Shown in pieces: positions 28,875 to 37,221 of a stretch of DNA of 64,000 nt (position 1 is its first letter; the number at the start of each line of letters is the position of its first letter). The DNA is taken from NCBI GenBank assembly GCA_029881725.1, contig JAOUMB010000002.1, positions 1-64,000 on the forward strand, read 5' to 3'. Under the pieces are notes generated by a model that searched no databases, was not told the DNA's origin, and saw nothing but the letters and a program-made list of their open reading frames with translations. The position numbers were made by a program, and so were the translations under genes. Source of the DNA: Nitrospirota bacterium. Lineage in GTDB: Bacteria; Nitrospirota; JACRHL01.

Positions 28875-30527
28875 ATGAGTGTCGGGAACAGGGAACACGT
28901 GAAGATCCTTACGCTAGATCTGGACCCCAACAGCCTGCAGCAGTTGCAGCCGGTAGCGGTGGAAATGGGACTGGAAATGCTCACCGCCTACTCGGTGACC
29001 GACGCCGCGCGCCAGATCGCCCAGCAGCACCCCGACGTGCTCATTCTCGACATGGATACCCAGGCCGCCCTAGGCTATGAAGCCATCAACGGCTTCGGCC
29101 CGGCCGCCCGCGAAATTCCGGTGATCTTTCTCACCCGCACCCACGACCCGGCCCCGGCGCTGGACGGCAGGGCCACCGCAGCCATCACCCGCCCCATCGC
29201 CCCGGACAGCTTCCGCGCGGTGCTCGGCCAGATCACCCGCGTTCACGAACACGAGGTTTCCCCCACCACCGCCGCCCAGATGTCCGACCTGGGCGACTAC
29301 GGCACCATGCTCTGCCACAGCGCCACCATGCGCGACGTGATCAACATGGTCGATCAGGTGGCCGCCACCAACATCACCGTGCTGGTGCGCGGCGAGTCCG
29401 GTACCGGCAAGGAACTCATCAGCCGCTCCATTTTCCAGCGCTCCCTGCGCCACGACAAGCCGTTTGTAAAGGTCCTGTGCGCCGCCCTGCCGGAAGGCCT
29501 GCTTGAGTCCGAGCTGTTCGGCTACGAGCGCGGCGCCTTCACCGGCGCCCACAAGCGCAAACCGGGCAAATTCGAGTTCGCCAACCACGGCACCATCTTC
29601 CTGGACGAAATCGGCGAGGTGCCCATCACCCTCCAGTCCAAGCTTCTTCAGGTTCTCCAGGATGGCGAGTTCGTCCGCCTGGGGGGTGAGCAGGACGTGC
29701 GCGTGGACGTGCGTATCATCGCCGCCACCAACCGCGACCTGGAGCACATGGTCAAAGTCGGCACCTTCCGCGAGGATCTTTTCTACCGCCTCAACGTGGT
29801 GTCCATCACCGTGCCCCCCCTGCGCGACCGCATCGAAGAGGTGCCGCACCTGTGCGACTACTTCATCGAGAAATTCAGCCGCCAGTACCAGCGCACCTTT
29901 CCGCGCCTGTCCGGCGCCACCATGGACTGCTTCATGTCCTACCCGTGGCCCGGTAACATCCGCGAACTGGAAAACATGATCAAGCAGATGGTGGTGCTCG
30001 GCGACGAGCGCACCGTGCTGCAAAAATTCGAGCAGTACCGCAAAAACGGCGGCACCGGTCTGTCCACCCAGCAGGGAACCGACCCCCTCGACACCCCCAT
30101 CGGGCACAACCCCAATGCGGTCACCGGCATGCACGCCCCGTCCAGGCCCGTCTCCCCCGAGCGCGAGTTGCCGGCCACCGCCGACCCGATGATCGCCGAC
30201 CCGGCCAGCTACATGGGCCACGAAACGTCCCTGCCGCCGGCACCGGCCATGTCGTCCCCCACGTCGACCGGCACCGTCATGTCCGGCACCTCGCCGTCCA
30301 TGACCGACCCGCTCGGCCTCATGCCGATCATCCACCAGGGGCTGGCCGAAGGCCATCTGCCCCTTAAAGAGATCGGCAAGCGTGCCGCCGGCATGGCCGA
30401 GCGCGAGGCCATTCTGCGGGTTCTCAACCACACCCGCTGGAACCGCCGCAAGGCTGCGCAAATCCTCGACATCAGCTACAAGGCGCTGCTGTACAAGATT
30501 CGCGATTACGGCCTGAACGACGATTAG
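28875..30527 (+). CDS. NtrC-family regulator with degenerate receiver
   Basis: The 550-residue protein has an N-terminal receiver retaining D15/D17 and D59 (VLILDMD). Where the conserved Lys-Pro should be it reads ITRPIAP (Arg 106), so phosphorylation signalling may be altered. The AAA+ sigma-54-activator domain is complete: GESGTGKE, GAFTGA in ERGAFTGAHKR, IFLDEIGEV, REDLFYRLNV, YPWPGNIRELENM. A long Pro/Ser/Thr/Met-rich linker (about 390-480) separates it from a Fis-type helix-turn-helix (RWNRRKAAQILDISYKALLYKIRDYGL). It is followed 150 bases later by a second regulator of the same family; no kinase gene is adjacent. Confidence 0.92.
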   Translation: MSVGNREHVKILTLDLDPNSLQQLQPVAVEMGLEMLTAYSVTDAARQIAQQHPDVLILDMDTQAALGYEAINGFGPAAREIPVIFLTRTHDPAPALDGRATAAITRPIAPDSFRAVLGQITRVHEHEVSPTTAAQMSDLGDYGTMLCHSATMRDVINMVDQVAATNITVLVRGESGTGKELISRSIFQRSLRHDKPFVKVLCAALPEGLLESELFGYERGAFTGAHKRKPGKFEFANHGTIFLDEIGEVPITLQSKLLQVLQDGEFVRLGGEQDVRVDVRIIAATNRDLEHMVKVGTFREDLFYRLNVVSITVPPLRDRIEEVPHLCDYFIEKFSRQYQRTFPRLSGATMDCFMSYPWPGNIRELENMIKQMVVLGDERTVLQKFEQYRKNGGTGLSTQQGTDPLDTPIGHNPNAVTGMHAPSRPVSPERELPATADPMIADPASYMGHETSLPPAPAMSSPTSTGTVMSGTSPSMTDPLGLMPIIHQGLAEGHLPLKEIGKRAAGMAEREAILRVLNHTRWNRRKAAQILDISYKALLYKIRDYGLNDD

Positions 30528-30679
30528 GGAATTCCGGCCCCCCCGCCGATTTAAGGCGCTTTCTCCCTAAACATACCGCCGCTTCTGACCGAAAAAGAAG
30601 CATTACGGACAAACGCTCCGGCACCCGCCGGACGGGGATTTTTTGACACACGGCGAGAGGGACCACACTCAGGGAAGAC

Positions 30680-32092
30680 ATGGAGCACCAGATCGCCTCC
30701 CATATTAAAAAGACCATTCTGGTCGTTGACGACGACGCCTCGGTCCGCCAGGTCCTGGATGACGTACTCTCCGAGTCCTATAACGTCATTCCGGCTCCGG
30801 ATGGAAACCAGGCACTGGAACTGATTTCGCGTCACCAGCCGCATCTGGTCATCCTCGACCTGATGATGCCCGGCATGCCCGGCATGGAAGTGCTGGAAAC
30901 CATCCGCCAAAACGACAATCAGGTTCCGGTGGTGGTGCTTACCGCCACCACCTCCTACCAGACCGCCGTCGAGGCCATGAAGCTGGGCGCCGCCGACTAT
31001 CTGGCCAAACCGTTCGAGGTGCCGGAACTGCGCCTGGTGCTGGAACGCACCCTGTCCCGCCAGAGCCTCTACAACGAGGTTCGCTACCACCGGGAACAGG
31101 CGCAGCGCGGCACCGGAAGCCTGCGCATGATCGGCAACAGCCCGCAGATGCTCGACGTATTCCAGCGCATCCAGCAGGTGGCCGGTACCCCCAGCACCGT
31201 ACTGGTCACGGGCGAGTCCGGCACCGGCAAGGAACTGGTGGCCCGCGCCCTGCATCTGCAAAGCACCCGCGCCGACAAACCGTTTATCGCCCTCAATTGC
31301 GCCGCCATTCCCGATAACCTGATCGAAACCGAACTGTTCGGCCACGAAAAAGGCGCCTTTACCTCCGCCAACGGCCGCCGCATCGGCCACTTTGAACTGG
31401 CGGACGGCGGCACCCTGTTCCTGGACGAGTTGGGCGATCTGGCCCTGGCCACCCAGGCCAAGATCCTGCGCGTGTTGCAGGAGCGGGAATTCACCCGCGT
31501 GGGCGGCAACCGCACCATATCCGTGGACGTGCGCCTGATCGCCGCCACCAACAAGGATCTGGAGGGGGCCATCGAGGAAGGCACCTTCCGCGAAGACCTT
31601 TACTACCGCCTCAACGTCTTCCCCATCCACCTGTCCGCCCTGCGCGACCGGCGGGAAGATATTCTGCCCATCACCGAGCACTTCCTGACCCTCAAGGCCG
31701 GCGGCCACACCCCCAAGCGCATCAGCCGCGAAGCCGCGGAACTGCTCGAGGGTTACGCCTGGCCTGGCAACATCCGCGAACTGGAAAACGTGGTGGAGCA
31801 GCTGATGATCCTCGCCCCCGGCGAAGTGATCAACGCCGACGTGCTCCCCTCGCACATCCGCCAGCGCCAGGGACAGTCCCGCGCCAGCGACAAGGTGCTG
31901 AGCGGAAACCTCACCTTCGACAAGGCCGTGGCCGACTTCGAGCGCGACATTATCCTGCGCGCCCTCAACGAAACCGGCTTCGTGCAGACCCGCGCCGCCA
32001 CCATGCTCGGGATCACCCGGCGAATCCTCAAATACAAGATGGATCAGTTGGACATACCCGCCCGCCCGACGTACACTGGAGACAGGCAATAA
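30680..32092 (+). CDS. NtrC-family response regulator with GAFTSA loop
   Basis: The 470-residue protein has a canonical receiver (acidic cluster DDD at 17-19, D60 in LVILDLMMPG, K110 in YLAKPF) and an AAA+ domain with GESGTGKE, LFLDELGDL and REDLYYRLNV. The sigma-54-contact loop is GAFTSA (KGAFTSANGRR) instead of GAFTGA. The C-terminus is a Fis-type helix (RAATMLGITRRILKYKMDQL). Either it still contacts sigma-54 with a variant loop, or it works differently. AGGGA precedes ATG 30680. The gap before it (30528-30679) holds small inverted repeats and a TTGACA at 30643. A strong terminator follows. Confidence 0.92.
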   Translation: MEHQIASHIKKTILVVDDDASVRQVLDDVLSESYNVIPAPDGNQALELISRHQPHLVILDLMMPGMPGMEVLETIRQNDNQVPVVVLTATTSYQTAVEAMKLGAADYLAKPFEVPELRLVLERTLSRQSLYNEVRYHREQAQRGTGSLRMIGNSPQMLDVFQRIQQVAGTPSTVLVTGESGTGKELVARALHLQSTRADKPFIALNCAAIPDNLIETELFGHEKGAFTSANGRRIGHFELADGGTLFLDELGDLALATQAKILRVLQEREFTRVGGNRTISVDVRLIAATNKDLEGAIEEGTFREDLYYRLNVFPIHLSALRDRREDILPITEHFLTLKAGGHTPKRISREAAELLEGYAWPGNIRELENVVEQLMILAPGEVINADVLPSHIRQRQGQSRASDKVLSGNLTFDKAVADFERDIILRALNETGFVQTRAATMLGITRRILKYKMDQLDIPARPTYTGDRQ

Positions 32093-32139
32093 CCGAGCCG
32101 GGGTAACCCCAAACGCCCCACCTTCGGCGCCACGCGTTT

Positions 32140-32202
32140 GCGGGGCGGTTCGCCGTGGTCCCTTCAGGGAACGCGACCCACGGCGAGCCGCCCCGCTTTT
32201 TT
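32140..32202 (+). terminator. Strong intrinsic terminator
   Basis: A 19-bp stem (32140-32158 with 32178-32196) contains one G-U pair and a 19-base loop and is followed by six T residues (32197-32202). It terminates the tandem regulator genes. Confidence 0.9.
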
Positions 32203-32206
32203 GTAC

Positions 32207-32440
32207 TTGGGGCACCGGACGGGTTGGGTGATCCAGCCCCGGCGCACGGCACCCGGCATCTCCCTCCGCAAATCCTACTGCCCCAAACCCCTGCTCAGAC
32301 CTGGGGCACCGGACGGATTGCGTGACCCAGCCCCGGCGCCCGGCGCCCGGCATCCCCCTCCGCATATCCTCATGCCCCAAACCCCTGTTCAGACCTGGGG
32401 CACCGGACGGATTGCGGGACACAGCCCCGGCGCACGGCGC
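32207..32440. repeat. 94-bp direct repeat, about 2.5 copies
   Basis: Unit 1 (32207-32300) and unit 2 (32301-32394) are each 94 bases and differ at scattered positions. A partial third copy runs from 32395 to about 32440. Each begins TGGGGCACCGGACGG and contains CAGCCCCGGCGC and TGCCCCAAACCCCTG; the terminal TTGGGGCA and internal TGCCCCAA are inverted complements. The repeat fills most of the 468-base gap before the lipoprotein gene (32561). It is non-coding as far as I can see. Confidence 0.85.
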
Positions 32441-32560
32441 GTGAACACCCGCGCCCCGAATCGCCCTCACAGGCCCCACGCCCGCATCCCGGCTATGTGC
32501 CGGAGCGGGTTTCCGTACCCGACCGTTTACAGTGGCGTACCATTGGCGAACAATGGTGGC

Positions 32561-33442
32561 ATGTACCCGTCCACGCCACCCCGGCCGGATCAACGGAGCG
32601 GCTTCCCGTTCGGCGCCCTGCTGGCTGCGGTGCTGCTCTCCGGCTGTGCCGGTTGGTCCGGCCACGGCGTCACCCCGGAAGCCGGGGAATTCCACATCGT
32701 GCTGCTGCCCGCGCGGGTCACCGCCCAGGTGGGAAAATTGTCTGAACTCACCGAACCGCCGGCCCCGCCCGATGACACATCATCCGCGCCAATTGCCAGC
32801 CCCAGCGCAAATGAGGCCGCCATTCAGGCCGAACTGGCCGCGGCCGCTGCCCGCATCACCGGCCTGCTGGCCGCCCGGCTCGATGCCTCCCCCGCCCTGC
32901 GCGTATGGGTCGCCCCCACGGACCGGTTGACCGATGCCTCCGGTCACGCCCTCCCGCCCGCCGAAGTGGCGCGCGCGGTGGGGGCGGCCGCCGCCCTGGA
33001 ACTGGATATTTCAGGATATGGCAAACTCAAGCCCCGCTGGGTGACCCTCCTGCTCGCCAAGGGGGCGGTGGAGGCCACCCTGCATGCCGTCGTCGCCTGG
33101 CAGGTGCTGGACAATCCGTGGGCCGCCGCCGCCCTGTTCGTGGAGGAACTGGCGGTGGAAACCCTTACCTGGGGTGGCTCCGCCAAGCTGTTCAACGCCC
33201 ACTACTCGCCGGTAATTCTGGAAGCCCGCCTGCGTTCAGCCAGCGACGGCAAAACCGTCTGGAGCGACATGGTGGTGGTGCCCACCGACCGAAAGGCCCT
33301 CAAAAGGCGGCCGGAAGTGGAACGCAAACGGCGCGAGGTGCAACTGGAAGTCACCTCGGAACGCGCCGTGCGCCGCCTGGCGAAAGGACTGGAAAAAACC
33401 GCCCGGCGCCGGATCAGCGCATCGGCACCGCGGGCCCGCTAG
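32561..33442 (+). CDS. Outer-membrane or periplasmic lipoprotein, unknown function
   Basis: The 293-residue protein has a signal peptide ending in a lipobox (ALLAAVLLSGC), so the mature protein begins at Cys about 27 and is lipidated. Recognisable stretches are FHIVLLPARVTAQVGKL, LLAARLDASPALRVWVAP, AAALELDISGYGKLKPRW and LRSASDGKTVWSDMVVVP. The last resembles periplasmic proteins that build a fixed beta scaffold, but I do not recognise the family. ATG 32561 is chosen because it directly precedes the signal peptide; the frame is open far upstream through the repeat region. Its 3' end overlaps the convergent mscS-like gene by 29 bases. Confidence 0.75.
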   Translation: MYPSTPPRPDQRSGFPFGALLAAVLLSGCAGWSGHGVTPEAGEFHIVLLPARVTAQVGKLSELTEPPAPPDDTSSAPIASPSANEAAIQAELAAAAARITGLLAARLDASPALRVWVAPTDRLTDASGHALPPAEVARAVGAAAALELDISGYGKLKPRWVTLLLAKGAVEATLHAVVAWQVLDNPWAAAALFVEELAVETLTWGGSAKLFNAHYSPVILEARLRSASDGKTVWSDMVVVPTDRKALKRRPEVERKRREVQLEVTSERAVRRLAKGLEKTARRRISASAPRAR

Positions 33443-34544
33443 CGCCCGGCTCCCCCATCACCCGCACCGCGTCCGGCACATGCACCGTGTGGGTGGGGAA
33501 CGCCACCTCGGCCCCGTGCCCTTCGATGATCGCATGCACCCGCAACAGGATGTCCTGCTTCACCTGGTGATACTCGGTCCACACCGTGGTCCGGGTGAAA
33601 CAGTAGATAAAGAAGTCCACCGAACTCGGACCGAAGGCGTTGAAGTTCACCATCAGCGTCTGGTCGGCGGCGATGGCCTCGTGGGTTTCCAGCATCTGGC
33701 GGATGCTGGCGGTGATCGCCCCCATCTTTTCCCAGTCCGCATAGCGGATGCCGATGGTTTCCTTGATGCGCCGGTGGCTCATGCGCGACGGGTTTTCCAG
33801 CGCAATGTTGGCAAACACGTTGTTGGGCACATACAGGGGCCGCTTGTCGAAGGTGCGGATGCGCGTCAGCCGCCAACCGATCTCCTCCACCGTCCCCTCG
33901 ATGTCCCGGTCCGGCGAGCGGATCCAGTCACCCACCGAAAACGGCCGGTCCAGATAGATGGTCAGGCCGCCGAAAAAATTCGCCAGCAGATCCTTGGCCG
34001 CAAAACCGACCGCGATACCACCGATACCGCCGAACGCCAGCACCCCGGACACGCTGAATCCCAAGGTCTGCAACCCCACCAGCGCGGCGGTGATCAGGAT
34101 CGACACCCGCACCAGACGGCTGATGGCGTCCACCGTGGTGGGGTCCAGCGCCCGGCCCTTGGTTTCGGCGCGGTGCACGATGTTGGTCTCCACCCGCCGC
34201 ACCACCCGGATCAGGAACCAGGTGAGTGCCACCACCACGCCCACCGCACGGATCGGCCCCACCGCGCCGAAGATGGCCGCGTCGGATACTTCCGCCGCCA
34301 TCCCCACCACATCCGCCGCAAAGGTGATGCCCACCACCCAGATCAACAGGGACAGGGGCCGCCGCAGGGCGTCCACCAGCGCATCGTCCCATACGTTGTG
34401 GGTGGCCTTCAGGGTCCGGTGCAGGCGGCCCAGCAGCAGCTTCTGCGCAAAGTCCAGCAGCAGCGCCCCCAGCACCACCAGGAACGCCTGCATGGCCCAC
34501 GCAGGCATGCCCTGCGGGGTCAGCCAGTGCGGCAGATCGGACAC
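33414..34544 (-). CDS. Small-conductance mechanosensitive channel (MscS family)
   Basis: The 376-residue membrane protein has three or four N-terminal spans. The pore-lining helix and conserved MscS core read VSGVLAFGGIGGIAVGFAAKDLLANFFGGL, then LDRPFSVGDWIRSP, GTVEEIGWRLTRIRTFDKRPLYVPNN. The cytoplasmic vestibule domain follows. It probably releases solutes at hypo-osmotic shock, though YbdG/YnaI-type members have other roles. GTG 34544 lies two bases past the stop of the P-II gene, so it is probably the third gene of the amt-P-II-mscS operon. Confidence 0.9.
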   Translation of the reverse strand: MSDLPHWLTPQGMPAWAMQAFLVVLGALLLDFAQKLLLGRLHRTLKATHNVWDDALVDALRRPLSLLIWVVGITFAADVVGMAAEVSDAAIFGAVGPIRAVGVVVALTWFLIRVVRRVETNIVHRAETKGRALDPTTVDAISRLVRVSILITAALVGLQTLGFSVSGVLAFGGIGGIAVGFAAKDLLANFFGGLTIYLDRPFSVGDWIRSPDRDIEGTVEEIGWRLTRIRTFDKRPLYVPNNVFANIALENPSRMSHRRIKETIGIRYADWEKMGAITASIRQMLETHEAIAADQTLMVNFNAFGPSSVDFFIYCFTRTTVWTEYHQVKQDILLRVHAIIEGHGAEVAFPTHTVHVPDAVRVMGEPGASGPAVPMR

Positions 34545-34546
34545 CG

Positions 34547-34885
34547 CTACAGGGCCTCGTCGCCGGTTTCACCGGTGCGGATGCGCATGGCCTCCGCCAG
34601 TTCCAGCACGAACAGCTTGCCGTCGCCGATCTCGCCGGTGGTGGCGGCGGTGCGGATGGCCGCCATGGCTTCGTCCGCCAGCCCGTCCGGAACCGCGATC
34701 ATCAGTTGCATCTTGGCCACGAAGTCCACGAAGTACTCGGCCCCACGGTACATCTCCTTGTGCCCCTTCTGGCGGCCGTGCCCCTTCACCTCGGTCACCG
34801 TCATGCCGGTCACCCCCAGGTCGGTCAGCGCCGCCTTCACCTCGTCCAGCTTGTACGGCTTGATGATCGCAATAATCAGTTTCAT
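34547..34885 (-). CDS. glnB: Nitrogen regulatory protein P-II
   Basis: The 112-residue trimeric regulator senses 2-oxoglutarate, ATP/ADP and nitrogen status. It starts MKLIIAIIKPYKLDEVKAAL; the T-loop reads GRQKGHKEMYRGAEYFVDF with Tyr 51, the classical uridylylation site; the B-loop is TGEIGDGKLFV. Its position 51 bases after amt means it could equally be called glnK, controlling the ammonium channel directly. The symbol glnB is used for the family; sequence alone does not separate the two. Confidence 0.95.
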   Translation of the reverse strand: MKLIIAIIKPYKLDEVKAALTDLGVTGMTVTEVKGHGRQKGHKEMYRGAEYFVDFVAKMQLMIAVPDGLADEAMAAIRTAATTGEIGDGKLFVLELAEAMRIRTGETGDEAL

Positions 34886-34936
34886 GGGTTCCTCTCCCCG
34901 TCCCCGAAAATATCCATTTTGACCCCGAAAGACCCG

Positions 34937-36151
34937 TTACGGCCCCTGGCGCTCCTCCGGGTTGGCCCCGATGTGGTGGATCGACAGGTCGGCGCCCTTG
35001 TATTCGTCCGCCTGCGACATGCGCACGCCGATGGTCAGGTCTACCAGCTTGTACACCGCAAAGCCGCCCACCAGCGCCACTACAATCCCCAGCAGGGTGC
35101 CAATCACCTGGGCCATCAGGCTTACCCCACCCAGTCCCCCCAGCCCCTGCAGGCCGAAGATGCCGCAGGCGATGCCGCCCCAGGCGCCCGCCAGCCCGTG
35201 CAGCGGCCATACACCCAGCACATCGTCGATGCGGAACCGCTCCTGAGTCACGTGGAACATGTATACGAACAGCGCCCCGCCGATGGCTCCGGTGACCACC
35301 GCCCCCAGCGGATGCATCACATCCGACCCGGCGCACACAGCCACCAGCCCGGCCAGGGCACCGTTGTGCACGAAGCCCGGATCGTTTTTGCCCACGATCA
35401 GTGCGGCAATCACGCCTCCGGCCAGCGCCAGCAGGCTGTTCATGGCCACCAGACCGGAAATGCCCGCCAGTGACTGGGCGCTCATCACGTTGAACCCGAA
35501 CCAGCCCACGATCAGCATCCACGAGCCCAGCGCCAGGAACGGAATGGAACTGGGCGGAAACGGACGGCTGCTGCCATCGGCCCCGTAGCGCCCCATGCGC
35601 GGCCCCAGCACCACGATGCCAGTCAGCGCCAGCCAGCCGCCCATGGCGTGCACCACCACGGACCCGGCAAAGTCGTGAAATCCGGCCCCGGCAAAGCCCT
35701 CCAGCCACAACTGGAACGACTGGCGCTGGCCCCAGATCAAGGATTCAAAAAATGGATAGACCGTGGCCACCAGCAGCGCCGCCGCCAGCACCTGGGGCCA
35801 GAAGCGCGCCCGCTCGGCAATACCGCCGGAGATGATCGCGGGAATCGCCGCCGCGAACGCCAGCAGGAAGAAGAAGCGCACCAGTTCAACGCCTTGGGTA
35901 TCCCCCAAAAGCGCCGACGCGGGGGCAAGAAAACCGTTGCCGTAGGCCACGTAATACCCCACCACCATGTACACCACGGTGCAGACGGACCAGTCGGAAA
36001 GGATCTTCACCAGCGCATTGACCTGGTTCTTGTAGCGAACCGTCCCCACCTCCAGAAAAGCGAAGCCGCCATGCATCGCCAGCACCATCACCGCTCCCAG
36101 CATCAGGAACAGCACATCGGCGCCGATGGGCAGATTAACCTGGGTATCCAT
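34937..36151 (-). CDS. amt: Ammonium transporter
   Basis: Amt/MEP channels import ammonium. The 404-residue protein has eleven predicted spans. The signature regions are AGAGFHDFAGSVVVHAMGGW (conserved Asp and first pore His) and WPLHGLAGAWGGIACGIFG (second pore His); also AERARFWPQV and FHVTQERFRIDDVLGVWPLHG. The usual N-terminal signal peptide of E. coli AmtB is absent. It is the first gene of a leftward operon with P-II and an mscS-like gene, the reverse of the common glnK-amtB order. No clear sigma-54 promoter is visible in the 219-base gap upstream. Confidence 0.95.
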   Translation of the reverse strand: MDTQVNLPIGADVLFLMLGAVMVLAMHGGFAFLEVGTVRYKNQVNALVKILSDWSVCTVVYMVVGYYVAYGNGFLAPASALLGDTQGVELVRFFFLLAFAAAIPAIISGGIAERARFWPQVLAAALLVATVYPFFESLIWGQRQSFQLWLEGFAGAGFHDFAGSVVVHAMGGWLALTGIVVLGPRMGRYGADGSSRPFPPSSIPFLALGSWMLIVGWFGFNVMSAQSLAGISGLVAMNSLLALAGGVIAALIVGKNDPGFVHNGALAGLVAVCAGSDVMHPLGAVVTGAIGGALFVYMFHVTQERFRIDDVLGVWPLHGLAGAWGGIACGIFGLQGLGGLGGVSLMAQVIGTLLGIVVALVGGFAVYKLVDLTIGVRMSQADEYKGADLSIHHIGANPEERQGP

Positions 36152-36370
36152 GAATTTCTTCCCTTCCGTGAAACCGGTTCCCGGCCCGCCGGGGGCTCCC
36201 GGCTTGACCGATGGACATGCAAATCCCTACACTACGCTGTTTTCCGGAACCGCTTCCCCCCTTGGGCCAGCCGGGCCGACAGGGGCAAATCCAACCGCCT
36301 GACAGACGCCCACCAGCGCGGTTCCGCGCGGGTAGTCTATCGCAGGAGACACCGGAACAGGCAACTGCAC

Positions 36371-37189
36371 GTGAACGTTCTGTTCTTTGAACTGGCCATG
36401 ACCGCCTACCTGATCTCGGCGGTCCTGTTCCTGGTATACCTGCCGGGGGGCGCCCGCCGTCCCTCCCTGCTGGCCGCCGCCCTGGGTGGCACCCTGGCCG
36501 GTTTCGTGTTCCACACCGCCGCCATCACCGTGCGCTGGCGCGAACTGGGTGGATTTCCGGCCACCAACCCGTGGGAAACCGCCTCCCTGTTCTCGTGGAT
36601 GCTGGTGGTGGCGTTCCTGCTGTTCGATTTCCGTTTCCGCATCCATGTGCTCGGCTCCTTCGCGGTGCCGCTGGCGTTTTTGAGCGTGTTCGCCGCCGCC
36701 CTGCTGCGCGGCGTGTCCACCCCCATCGACCCCACCCTGCAGGGCCTCGGTCTGGCCCTGCACACCTCGCTGATGGTCATGGGCTCGGTGGCGTTCTGCA
36801 TCTCGTTTCTGGTGGGCATCATGTACGTGATCCAGATGCGCCTGCTCAAAAGCAAACACCTGGGCCCCCTGTATCAACAGCTGCCGTCGCTGGAGCAGTG
36901 TGACCGGCTGATCGCCAAGGGCATCCTGGTCGGCTTCCCGCTCACCACCCTGGGCCTGATCTCCGGCGCCATCGGCGCCTTTTACGCCTGGGGCAGCTAT
37001 TGGGACTGGACCCCCAAGCAGACCATCAGCCTGCTGGTGTGGGGCTTTTACCTGACCATGCTGCTGGGGCGCTACCTGTTCGGGGTGCGTGCCCAGCGCG
37101 GGGCATATCTGGCCATCTTCGGCTTCGTGGCGGTGCTGCTCAGCTTTCTGGGGGCCGACGTGCTGCTGGGTGAAAGCCAGCACTTTTAA
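36371..37189 (+). CDS. Cytochrome c assembly protein, CcsA/HemX-like
   Basis: The 272-residue, roughly eight-span membrane protein belongs to the CcsA/CcmC heme-handling family. The Trp-rich motif is visible as FYAWGSYWDWTPKQTISLLVW, with His residues in membrane segments (FVFHTAAITVRW, LALHTSLMVMG). Genes of this type directly before hemA are often called hemX and thought to handle heme or affect glutamyl-tRNA reductase level; alternatively it serves cytochrome c maturation, which fits the cytochrome at the end of the block. GTG 36371 is the chosen start; the frame is open upstream. It begins the long rightward block. Confidence 0.88.
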   Translation: MNVLFFELAMTAYLISAVLFLVYLPGGARRPSLLAAALGGTLAGFVFHTAAITVRWRELGGFPATNPWETASLFSWMLVVAFLLFDFRFRIHVLGSFAVPLAFLSVFAAALLRGVSTPIDPTLQGLGLALHTSLMVMGSVAFCISFLVGIMYVIQMRLLKSKHLGPLYQQLPSLEQCDRLIAKGILVGFPLTTLGLISGAIGAFYAWGSYWDWTPKQTISLLVWGFYLTMLLGRYLFGVRAQRGAYLAIFGFVAVLLSFLGADVLLGESQHF

Positions 37190-37221
37190 CCGGTGACCAT
37201 GCGGCGCATGAAGGCATACCG

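Noticed and set aside
32207..32440. CRISPR array
   Set aside because: Repeats are 94 bases, adjacent without unique spacers and few in number; this is a direct duplication, not CRISPR.
36152..36370. Sigma-54 promoter for amt
   Set aside because: TTTGCATG occurs, but there is no GG ten bases before the GC, so the -24/-12 rule fails.
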